In this document: in pieces, positions 1 through 6,683 of the stretch
How positions within the stretch are numbered: the first letter of the stretch is position 1
Layout: every line of letters starts with the position of its first letter
From: Bacteroidales bacterium
GTDB lineage: Bacteria; Bacteroidota; Bacteroidia; Bacteroidales; Muribaculaceae
Assembly (NCBI GenBank): GCA_014800065.1
Contig: JAAVGX010000055.1
Coordinates: 1-26,983, forward strand
Length of the DNA stretch: 26,983 nt
Direction: 5' to 3'
Translations under genes and position numbers: made by a program
The notes under the pieces: generated by a model
Told to the model about the DNA's origin: nothing
The model's input: only the letters and a program-made list of their open reading frames with translations
Databases searched by the model: none

Positions 1-3000
1 ACCACATCATAGCCAGACTCTCAGCTCCGACTATGATGTGGTTACTTTCAGCCGGTTCGCTGAAAGTAACCACATCATAGTCGGAGCTGAGAGTCTGGCT
101 CAGGAATGAGAGCATATCGGCATCGTCGTCGATAGCGAAAATGCGGTTCGGATTGTTTGCGGCATTAGGATCCTCGCTTTCGACATCGGGTGCAGTGGTC
201 GGTTGTTGAGCCAGCGGAAGAGGCATCCCCTTGGAGTAGGCAAGAGGCAGTGAAACATTGAAAACCGTGCCCTTATCACCGGAAGAAACGAAAGAGATTT
301 TGCCAAGTTGCTGACGCACAAGACGATTAGTGATGAGCAAGCCCATTCCGGTACCCGGAATATTCTTATCCTCGGCATTGCTTCCGCGGTGGCGGTAGTT
401 GAAAATACGGTGAGATTCCTCCTTGGGGATTCCGATACCGGTGTCGGCCACCGAAATGCACCATCGTTTTTTGTTCTGCAAATTCACGCTGATGGTAACG
501 CTGCCGGAGAAGGTGTACTTGATGGCGTTAGCAACCAGGTTATCGACCACATGGTTGAGTTTTTCGATATCCACCGGAATCAGTTCGGGCACGTCGTTAT
601 CAATATGCTGAATCAGTTCAAGATTCTTCAACATAGCCAAGGGTCTGAATTCGATGCATTTATCGTTGATGAACTTTCGGATGTCGCACCACTTCAGATT
701 AAGCTTTTCCACACCGATTTTGCCGCCGGGGATTTCGAGCATGGAAGTGAGGATGCCAAGGGTCTTGTCGATTCCCGCACGGGCGAGAATGAGATTGCGA
801 CGGCCTTGTTCGCTGAGCCCTTCTTCCTGATCGACGCTGATGAGAGGCGCCTTTATCATTGACATTGGCGTGCGGATATCGTGGGCGATGGTGGCGAAGG
901 TCTGAATCTGATTTTCAATTCTGAGTTCGCGCCGACGATTGTTGATATATCCGATACCGAGCACCACGAATGCAACGCCAATTACGGCGTAGATTACCTT
1001 AGCCCACCAGGATTGCCACCAGGGGCTACGGATAATGACGGGAAGATGTCGCTCGCTGATAATCGTGTCGCTGTAAAGGTCGATGGCACGAAGGATGAAA
1101 TTGTAGTTGCCCGGGTCGAGAGCCGTGAAGAGGGCGCGTCGTGAAGCATCGGCCTTCCGGAAAGTCTTGTCGTATCCTTCGAGCATGTACTCATAGTCGA
1201 CACGATTTGGCGAAGGGAAGTTTATGATAGCGAAATCGATGCCGATGTTATTGTTCTTATGGTCCAGAATGAGCTTGTCGGTGAGGTCGATATTGGTTTT
1301 CAACGGGGAATTTTTCTTGCCGGGTGTGACGCTTGAACCATTGAGAATCAGGTTGGTAAGTATCATTCGGGAAGAAGTAACCTTTTCGGCTTCCTTGTTA
1401 GGATTGAAAATGATAGACCCTTCCGGAGAAGCGAATATAACATCGCCGTTGCTGCCGACATAACCGCCGGGGTTGAAAGAAATGCGGTCGAAATCTTTGT
1501 TTGAGTGAGCGAAATTAGTGAACCGCGACAGGCCCGCGGTTTCGGGATTATAGCGGTAAATATCATTTTCGGTGCATACCCAAGTACCACCGAGCTTATC
1601 GCGCATGATAGAGTAGATTGTGTTGGAGGACAGCCCGTCGGCGGTGGTGTAACGTCGTGCTTTGTTAGTGTTGTAGTTATAAAGAATCAGCCCTTCGCCG
1701 AGAGTACCGAGCCAAACCTCGCTATTGAGAGTGTCGACAAGCATACTGCGCACGGGGTACTGTATGCTGATAGAGTCGAATTGCGTGTGCCAGTGGACTT
1801 TATCTTCATCGGGGTAGTAGGAGCCGGCGCCCTTGTTCCCACCGAGAATAACGTGGTGATTTCGTCCGGCCATAGCGAGCGAGATGCAGTCCTCGTCGTA
1901 GTACTCGTAGGAATCGTTCTTTATGTTGTATTTGGTAGTGAGTCCGTTTATGCCACCGAACCACACGTTACCGAGGTCGTCGCAGAAGCTGGTGAAAATG
2001 TAGCGCGTACCCACACCTCGCTTGCCATCTTCGGCGAGTACGGGTAAGTGCTTGACCTCGTGAGTGTTTCGATTGATGCAAGAAGCCCCTTCGCCGTATG
2101 AACCGACCCAAATGTTCCCGTCGGCATCTTCGCCGATGGATAGGATTACGTTTGCGCTGTAATCGTGATTGTGCAGGTAGTGGCGCCATTTACCGGTAGC
2201 GGGGTTGTAGCGGCTGACACCCTTGTCGGTTCCGAACCAACGTTCGCCGAAAGAGTCCTCGTATACCGCGTTTACATGTCCGGACATCAGAGAATTCGGA
2301 TTTCCGCGCTCGGGCTTGATTACTGTGAGGGTACTTTCATAAGGGGGTATATAGTTAACACCGCTGTGACTTGTGGAAATCCATGTACCTCCATCTTTGT
2401 CGATGAGGACGTCGGAAACGGTGCTACCCGAGAGTTCGACCTCCGTGTTGTCGCCGTCGCGCAGGTGTTTGAGGAGTCTGCCATCGTTTGCATCGATGAT
2501 GTATATACCGGCGCCGTCCACGCCAAGGAGCAGAGTATCAGCGCCGTTGTGGGTCATTGCATTGACCGGCATGGGCGGGATGTGGAATGGGAGACGGCGT
2601 TTGACGTTGTTGTTGAGGTCGATGGAGAAAACGTTTGAGGAAAAAGGCCCTACATAAAGCCGATTTGCAGCCACGGCGAGCGATTTGACGTGTATGCCTT
2701 CAGTGCCGGGAACGAGGGCTATATCGTTTTGGCGGTTTAGGCCGATGCTGTACACACCTTCGCGGGTGCCGGCGTAGATTCGGTCGTTGTGCGGGAGGAC
2801 GTAGTGAATGAGAACGCCCTCCGGGCCAACGGGTTGTGGCATACCGTCGGCACGGGCCGTGTAAACGCCGTTGTTAGTGCCGATTACGATACGGCCATCG
2901 GGCAGGATTGCGAAGTGATATATATTAATGTGTGGATTGTTGAATGAAACGCGCTTTATGTACTGATCCAAAGAGCGGTCGTAGCTGTAGATTGTGCCGG

Positions 3001-3313
3001 ACTTCGAAGCGATCCAAACTTCACCGTCGGGACCGACCTGCATGGTAGTTGCAGAAGCGATGTGGTCGTTAGATTCTTCGCTGTCGTCGAGAGAGTAATG
3101 GCGGAACCGATACCCGTCGTAACGCTCGAGCCCAGAGTTGGTGTACATCCAGATATATCCGTCGGAATCTTCCTCCAACTCGTAGACCTGACGGCTTGAA
3201 AGGCCGTCGCGCATATTTATATAACGAATCTCCCGGGCGTTAACGCTCAGAGAAATAGCAATATAGATTAAAGCGGCAACAAGATAAAACAGTCGTTTCA
3301 TCGAAGCAATCAT
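1..3313 (-). CDS. Hybrid two-component system sensor kinase/regulator (HTCS-like), C-terminus off the window
   Basis: This is the likely PUL sensor. From ATG at 3313 the frame is open without a stop to the left edge, about 1,085 codons before the edge palindrome. Visible in order: signal/anchor segment (residues 1-26); a long beta-propeller region with repeated GxxxW and D-G-x-x-W motifs of the Reg_prop type, to about residue 680; a Y_Y_Y-like domain near 690-755; a membrane helix near 768-790; a histidine kinase with the H-box IAHDIRTP (His811), an N-box near 923, the G1 motif DTGIG near 957 and the G2 motif GTGMGL near 987; then the start of a receiver domain with acidic residues D1062-D1064. 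In this family the periplasmic propeller binds an oligosaccharide and a C-terminal AraC-type domain binds DNA; neither the phospho-acceptor Asp nor the HTH is in the window. Bases 1-58 belong to the suspect palindrome and should not be trusted as protein. An alternative start is Met at 3301. Confidence 0.93.
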   Translation of the reverse strand, partial: MIASMKRLFYLVAALIYIAISLSVNAREIRYINMRDGLSSRQVYELEEDSDGYIWMYTNSGLERYDGYRFRHYSLDDSEESNDHIASATTMQVGPDGEVWIASKSGTIYSYDRSLDQYIKRVSFNNPHINIYHFAILPDGRIVIGTNNGVYTARADGMPQPVGPEGVLIHYVLPHNDRIYAGTREGVYSIGLNRQNDIALVPGTEGIHVKSLAVAANRLYVGPFSSNVFSIDLNNNVKRRLPFHIPPMPVNAMTHNGADTLLLGVDGAGIYIIDANDGRLLKHLRDGDNTEVELSGSTVSDVLIDKDGGTWISTSHSGVNYIPPYESTLTVIKPERGNPNSLMSGHVNAVYEDSFGERWFGTDKGVSRYNPATGKWRHYLHNHDYSANVILSIGEDADGNIWVGSYGEGASCINRNTHEVKHLPVLAEDGKRGVGTRYIFTSFCDDLGNVWFGGINGLTTKYNIKNDSYEYYDEDCISLAMAGRNHHVILGGNKGAGSYYPDEDKVHWHTQFDSISIQYPVRSMLVDTLNSEVWLGTLGEGLILYNYNTNKARRYTTADGLSSNTIYSIMRDKLGGTWVCTENDIYRYNPETAGLSRFTNFAHSNKDFDRISFNPGGYVGSNGDVIFASPEGSIIFNPNKEAEKVTSSRMILTNLILNGSSVTPGKKNSPLKTNIDLTDKLILDHKNNNIGIDFAIINFPSPNRVDYEYMLEGYDKTFRKADASRRALFTALDPGNYNFILRAIDLYSDTIISERHLPVIIRSPWWQSWWAKVIYAVIGVAFVVLGIGYINNRRRELRIENQIQTFATIAHDIRTPMSMIKAPLISVDQEEGLSEQGRRNLILARAGIDKTLGILTSMLEIPGGKIGVEKLNLKWCDIRKFINDKCIEFRPLAMLKNLELIQHIDNDVPELIPVDIEKLNHVVDNLVANAIKYTFSGSVTISVNLQNKKRWCISVADTGIGIPKEESHRIFNYRHRGSNAEDKNIPGTGMGLLITNRLVRQQLGKISFVSSGDKGTVFNVSLPLAYSKGMPLPLAQQPTTAPDVESEDPNAANNPNRIFAIDDDADMLSFLSQTLSSDYDVVTFSEPAESNHIIVGAESLAMMW
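11..100. repeat. Perfect inverted repeat, 42-bp arms with a 6-base spacer, at the window edge
   Basis: Bases 11-52 are the exact reverse complement of 59-100, with CGGTTC (53-58) between them. The right arm encodes, on the minus strand, the start of the receiver domain of the sensor kinase (SQTLSSDYDVVTFS). Bases 1-12 also repeat bases 70-81. A 42-bp perfect palindrome inside conserved coding sequence, at the very end of a sequence, is most simply a snap-back chimera or assembly-end artefact. A true genomic palindrome is possible but less likely. Confidence 0.95.
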
Positions 3314-3336
3314 GGTTTATAATAAGCAAGGCATCA

Positions 3337-3368
3337 CAAAGATAGGAATTTTTACGCAACTATGCAAA
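3337..3368 (-). promoter_or_regulatory. Bacteroidetes-type promoter for the sensor kinase
   Basis: On the minus strand, TTTG (3368-3365), exactly 20 bases, then TATCTTTG (3344-3337), a full match to the known Bacteroidetes -33/-7 pattern (TTTG, TAnnTTTG). Transcription would start a few bases downstream, leaving a leader of about 18 bases before ATG at 3313. So the sensor need not depend on read-through from the esterase 92 bases upstream. Confidence 0.75.
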
Positions 3369-3374
3369 TTTTTG

Positions 3375-3387
3375 GCACATAATGTGC
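3375..3387. repeat. Small palindrome upstream of the sensor promoter
   Basis: GCACAT-A-ATGTGC is a perfect 6-bp inverted repeat with a one-base centre. It lies just upstream of the -33 box of the sensor-kinase promoter and just downstream of the esterase stop codon. It could be an operator for a dimeric regulator. It is short enough to occur by chance, and no T-run follows on either strand to make it a terminator. Confidence 0.3.
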
Positions 3388-3405
3388 TTGTATTGAAACG
3401 AGTGG

Positions 3406-4737
3406 TTATGCGGCGCCTTGTGATGCGGGTGTTGTGCCGGGAACGGGTGGCAGAACGTTGAAATTTCGGCGATATGCTTTTTTGCCGTCGGACAGAGTTA
3501 TGGCTCCGTCTTCGATGAGGATGCCGAAATCAGCGGCGTTGTGGTCTTTTTTGATTTCGAGAGGCAATTCGATGATTGCTCGAACGCGCCCGTTCTGGTC
3601 GAAAATCTGTATACCGCTGTCGGTCACTGCCCAAAGAAGGCCTTTGGAGTCGAATGCCATGCCCCCGAGATCGATGTCATTGTTATTATAGCTGTGAGGC
3701 CAGTAGAAACGCTGACAGTTGACAGGCTTGCCTTGTTGGATAATGCACTGGTCGATGTGCCCGTCATTGATTTGGCGGATGGCTGCCAGACGGTTGTCGG
3801 GGTAGGGTATTGTTTGCTCCATCGAGGCTGCCACTTCTACGGGTGAGGTTGATTGCCATTGGTTGCTGCAACCTTCGAGAATCGGGGCAAGTGTGTTGTT
3901 GGAGGTAGTACCAACGGATACGTCGCCATCCCAAAGCCACTTCATCATGTCGTCGAATATGACGTTTGTGCGTGCGAAGCTGTGACCGCTTTCGGTCCAG
4001 TCGAATTCGCAGTCGTAGCCGGCAAATTCGAGTGCCGATGCAACGAGGACATTGTGTTCGTACCAGCTTCCGAATGTTGGGTTCCAGGTGTCGGAGTAGC
4101 CGTCCTGAATGTATATTTTGAGAGGTTTTGGTTCGTGTTTGCGGATTATCGCTTCGAGGTCGTGACCTCCGCGCATTGGCACAAACGTACCGCATCCGCT
4201 GTAAACGCGTCCGAACAGGTCGGGGCGCTGCCATGCGGCGTTAAGGGCAGCTATTCCGCCACTGCTGAGGCCGAAGATAGCTCTGTGAGCCGGGTCGCTG
4301 CTGATGTTGATGGGTTGTCCGTCGTCGAGACGTGTGTTTGTCACCGCCGGGAGGAGTTCAGTTTCGATAAAAGTGGCGAAGAGGTCGTCGGTGGCGTCGA
4401 ATTCGTTGCTACGGTTGTATCGAATCACTTCACCGTTCTCCTCAAGAACCACACCTGGTTGGAGATACACGCCTATTGTGAAGGGCATGTGGCCATCAGC
4501 AATCAGCGAGTCCAATCGTGCGGGCGCATTGCATGTGATTCCGTCCATAGCCAGGAAGAGTGCGGCGGGTTCGGCGCCGGTGTAGCCATCGGGGACGGAT
4601 ATTGAATACGAGTGCACCGTGCCGGGATAGATTCGGGAATTTTCCAGAGTGCCGCGCAGGAGAGTGTAGGCGTTGGCTGTGAGGGCGCAACCGAGCAGGG
4701 CGCAGGCGAGGAGTATGCGAAGAAAAGTGAGTTGCAT
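3406..4737 (-). CDS. Secreted alpha/beta-hydrolase esterase (CE1/esterase D-like) with a short SMP-30-like C-terminal part
   Basis: 443 residues. Residues 1-23 form a signal peptide ending in TANA. Residues 30-270 resemble the esterase D/enterochelin-esterase-like alpha/beta hydrolases: nucleophile elbow GLSSGG (Ser158), a likely acid in IQDGYSD (Asp212 or Asp216), and the His in ESGHSF (His252). Families of this type remove acyl or feruloyl groups from plant or microbial glycans; the substrate here is unknown. Residues 353-426 (LGGMAFDSKGLLWAVTD, then GIQIFDQNGRV, then LSDGKKAYRRNF) look like the last blades of an SMP-30/gluconolactonase propeller, but the rest of that propeller is absent. 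The start at 4737 is about 20 bases from the predicted transcription start. It is transcribed divergently from the kinase/deaminase operon and lies upstream of the sensor. Confidence 0.85.
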   Translation of the reverse strand: MQLTFLRILLACALLGCALTANAYTLLRGTLENSRIYPGTVHSYSISVPDGYTGAEPAALFLAMDGITCNAPARLDSLIADGHMPFTIGVYLQPGVVLEENGEVIRYNRSNEFDATDDLFATFIETELLPAVTNTRLDDGQPINISSDPAHRAIFGLSSGGIAALNAAWQRPDLFGRVYSGCGTFVPMRGGHDLEAIIRKHEPKPLKIYIQDGYSDTWNPTFGSWYEHNVLVASALEFAGYDCEFDWTESGHSFARTNVIFDDMMKWLWDGDVSVGTTSNNTLAPILEGCSNQWQSTSPVEVAASMEQTIPYPDNRLAAIRQINDGHIDQCIIQQGKPVNCQRFYWPHSYNNNDIDLGGMAFDSKGLLWAVTDSGIQIFDQNGRVRAIIELPLEIKKDHNAADFGILIEDGAITLSDGKKAYRRNFNVLPPVPGTTPASQGAA

Positions 4738-4762
4738 GGTTAGTTAAAGGTGGTTTACCCTG

Positions 4763-4793
4763 CAAAGGTAAGGAAAGTTAATAAATAAACAAA
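4763..4793 (-). promoter_or_regulatory. Bacteroidetes-type promoter for the esterase
   Basis: On the minus strand, TTTG (4793-4790), 19 bases, then TACCTTTG (4770-4763), matching the TTTG/TAnnTTTG pattern. The ATG at 4737 follows 25 bases after the -7 box. Confidence 0.75.
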
Positions 4794-4805
4794 ACCGAAA
4801 AAACA

Positions 4806-4834
4806 GGGTATAAATAGCGGGAAAGGAGGTAGAA
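4806..4834 (-). promoter_or_regulatory. Possible regulator-binding element upstream of the esterase promoter
   Basis: On the minus strand, TTCTACCT (4834-4827) and TTATACCC (4813-4806) start exactly 21 bases apart. This is the same half-site pattern (TTnnACCY) and the same spacing as upstream of the divergent catabolic operon. It lies 43 bases before the -7 box, about 15 bases further than in the other two promoters, so this copy is less certain. Confidence 0.4.
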
Positions 4835-4852
4835 TAATCGTTTTAATGCGGA

Positions 4853-4885
4853 TTTTCGACCTCTTTTGACATAAATTCGACCTTT
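4853..4885 (+). promoter_or_regulatory. Operator-like element upstream of the kinase/deaminase operon
   Basis: TTCGACCT occurs twice, at 4855-4862 and 4876-4883, 21 bp apart (two helical turns). The 33 bases aligned from 4853 match the element upstream of susC1 (9836-9868) at 24 positions without a gap, and both sit 50-51 bases before their -7 boxes. Tandem half-sites two turns apart suit an AraC-type DNA-binding domain such as those of HTCS regulators. An 8-bp inverted repeat (CTTTTGAC 4863-4870, GTCAAAAG 4891-4898) overlaps it. Confidence 0.55.
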
Positions 4886-4902
4886 AAAGCGTCAAAAGTG
4901 AG

Positions 4903-4910
4903 TAATTTCG
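4903..4910 (+). promoter_or_regulatory. Probable -7 box of the kinase/deaminase operon
   Basis: TAATTTCG resembles TAnnTTTG (one mismatch). There is no good TTTG at -33, as is common for activated promoters. Support comes from its position, equivalent to TAACTTTG upstream of susC1 relative to the shared element, and from the similar bases that follow (GCGATC versus GCGCATC). Confidence 0.45.
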
Positions 4911-4965
4911 CGATCGGATTAAGTAATAGTATATAGCATTCCGACTACCAAACCAATCAAATAAC

Positions 4966-5931
4966 ATGGAAACGTACATAGGAATGGATTTTGGCGGAAC
5001 CAAACTGCTGATAGGCGAAGTCGACAGTGCCGGACGCATTCTGGGCCAAAAATCCTATAAGACCGGATATATCAATCAAGCCTCGGCGACTGAAATAATA
5101 TTGTCGTCGCTGGCGGACTATCTTGAAACTGTAGGAACGGCCGATCGTCGTCCGGTAGCTGCCGGCGTCGGAATGATCGGGCGAGTGGATACAGCCAAGG
5201 GTCAGTGGTTGCAGATGGATACCAACCGTAGCCATTGCGTAAATCTGGCCGAAGAAGTGAAGAGCTTACTGAATATAGATTGCTACCTCTCCAACGATGT
5301 GAAGAGTGCAACCGTTGCAGAACAATGTTGGGGTTACGGTCGGCAATCGGATAATTTCATCTATATAAATATAGGAACCGGAATCGCTGCCGGATGTGTG
5401 GTGAACGGACGATTGATCCGCGGTTCGCATTTCAATGCCGGTGAAGTGGGCCATACGCAGAGCGGAGTACACACCGGAGTGAAGTGTTGCTGCGGGCGCT
5501 ATGACTGCGTTGAGGCTATTGCCGCGGGCGTAGGGTTCGACAGTTGCGCACGCCTTTTGGCTCCCGCTTATCCCGAGTCGGCGCTTTATATTCCCGTTGA
5601 CGGCAGTCGCGTGGATGTGCGTCTGGTTTACGACCTCTATCGCCAGGGCGATTCCTTCTGCAAGTTGCTGGTGGAGAATGCCGCCACCGGCATAGCGAAC
5701 CTGATAATGAACCTGGTTCGCGTGACCGACCCTGACACCGTGGTGCTCGGCGGAGGAATTGTGAGCGACCCGATGATGTATGAAATGGTGCTTGAGCGCC
5801 TCCATGCCGGAACCATGCGTTTTGTGACCAATGGTGTGGTAATCACCGAATTAAATCCGGCCTATATCGGCTTGCTGGGAGCAGCAGCCGTGGCTATGAC
5901 AGAATCAGATAAAGTAGCAGCAGAAGTATGA
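4966..5931 (+). CDS. ROK family sugar kinase (glucokinase / N-acetylhexosamine kinase type)
   Basis: A 321-residue cytoplasmic kinase that phosphorylates a hexose or amino hexose at C6 with ATP. Visible: phosphate-binding motif DFGGTK (8-13), catalytic Asp in SND (Asp111), second phosphate motif INIGTGI (135-140), and the ROK signature ExGH (Glu160, His163) followed by the zinc cysteines of KCCCGRYDC (Cys174, Cys176, Cys181) and Glu183. The usual Gly before the last Cys is Asp. It is the first gene of an operon; its stop overlaps the next start as ATGA. With an amino-sugar deaminase next to it, glucosamine, GlcNAc or a related amino sugar is the likely substrate, but ROK proteins cannot be assigned a sugar from these motifs, and glucose remains possible given GH3 and GH9 nearby. 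Confidence 0.92.
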   Translation: METYIGMDFGGTKLLIGEVDSAGRILGQKSYKTGYINQASATEIILSSLADYLETVGTADRRPVAAGVGMIGRVDTAKGQWLQMDTNRSHCVNLAEEVKSLLNIDCYLSNDVKSATVAEQCWGYGRQSDNFIYINIGTGIAAGCVVNGRLIRGSHFNAGEVGHTQSGVHTGVKCCCGRYDCVEAIAAGVGFDSCARLLAPAYPESALYIPVDGSRVDVRLVYDLYRQGDSFCKLLVENAATGIANLIMNLVRVTDPDTVVLGGGIVSDPMMYEMVLERLHAGTMRFVTNGVVITELNPAYIGLLGAAAVAMTESDKVAAEV

Positions 5932-6683
5932 AAATTACCGTAGCCCAAAATGAGGAAGTATTCGACCTTGCGGCGGCTTCCCGAATAGTAAATCAAATTT
6001 GTGCGAAGCCTTCGAGTGTGATAGGTCTTTCTACCGGTCGCACCACGGGCAATATTCATCGCCTGGTGTGCCGCATGCACTCGGATGTGAATTTCAATGT
6101 AGACGATGTGACTCTTTTCGGTCTTGACGAGGTGACCAATGTGCCTCGTGAATATGCCGGGGCTTGCTACACGATGCTTCGGACCGAAATCGTTGATGAT
6201 TTGGGGGTTGCGGAGTCGAACTTTCTGATGCTTCCAACCAAATCGGACGATTTTGCGGGCGAATGTCGTAAATTTACCGAAGAACTCAATCGCCGGGGCG
6301 GAATTGACCTTCTGATCCTTGGGCTTGGCGAAAACGGGCATCTCGGGTTCAACCAGCCCGGAACGCCGTTGAACAGCACCGCTTGGGTGGCATCGATGGA
6401 CGAACGCCTTGAGGCGCGTATCCGCAGGGAAACAGCCACTCCCGACGATGTAGAGCTTGGAGGTGTGACACTTGGCATCCGTGACATTATGCATGCCCGT
6501 CGGATTGTACTTGTGGCTAAGGGTGAGAATAAGCGGGCGATAGTGAAGGAGATGCTCACAGGCTCCGTGAGCAGCGATTGCCCGGCATCGGTGCTTCAGC
6601 TCCATCCTGATTGTGAATTCTTGCTGGATGCTTCGGCTGCAGCGGATATAAACGTTGAAAAACTTAGAAATGGCTATGAATAA
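5928..6683 (+). CDS. nagB: Glucosamine/galactosamine-6-phosphate deaminase-isomerase (NagB/AgaI family)
   Basis: 251 residues. The family converts an amino-sugar 6-phosphate to a ketose 6-phosphate plus ammonia. Visible motifs: phosphate loop GLSTGRTTGN (33-42), Asp67 in FGLDEV, the active-site stretch LGLGENGHLGFNQPG (131-145, His138), and GGVTLGIRDIMHARRIVLV (178-196). Length and the LGLGxNGHLG...TLGxxDIxxAR pattern look to me closer to the AgaI (galactosamine-6-phosphate) branch than to E. coli NagB (266 residues), so the symbol marks the family, not a proven substrate. The Glu that follows the conserved Asn in most members (FNEP, Glu148 in E. coli) is Gln143 here. It overlaps the kinase stop by four bases and the transporter start by about 14, so the three are translationally coupled. 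Confidence 0.88.
   Translation: MKITVAQNEEVFDLAAASRIVNQICAKPSSVIGLSTGRTTGNIHRLVCRMHSDVNFNVDDVTLFGLDEVTNVPREYAGACYTMLRTEIVDDLGVAESNFLMLPTKSDDFAGECRKFTEELNRRGGIDLLILGLGENGHLGFNQPGTPLNSTAWVASMDERLEARIRRETATPDDVELGGVTLGIRDIMHARRIVLVAKGENKRAIVKEMLTGSVSSDCPASVLQLHPDCEFLLDASAAADINVEKLRNGYE

Noticed and set aside
1..100. Invertible DNA switch or mobile-element end as the reason for the edge palindrome
   Set aside because: No recombinase gene is next to it, the arms lie inside a coding domain, and the arms have only a 6-base spacer, so there is no segment to invert.
308..862. 184-codon plus-strand frame in the sensor-kinase region
   Set aside because: The minus strand encodes HK motifs (N, G1 and G2 boxes) in one continuous frame with no stop; the plus frame is its shadow.
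4822..4868. Strong Shine-Dalgarno-like AAAGGAGGT followed by ATG at 4845 (a 7-codon leader peptide)
   Set aside because: The spacing to the ATG is too long (about 15 bases), Bacteroidetes rarely depend on such sites, and the sequence is the reverse of the proposed TTCTACCT regulatory half-site.
6655..6669. TTG start for the permease at 6655
   Set aside because: ATG codons at 6670 and 6676 are in frame, give a normal N-terminus before the first helix, and are far more usual.
5928..6683. 6-phosphogluconolactonase as the function of the deaminase-like gene
   Set aside because: Same superfamily, but the gene has the NGHLGFN stretch and amino-sugar deaminase motifs rather than the lactonase GGDGHTASLFP form.
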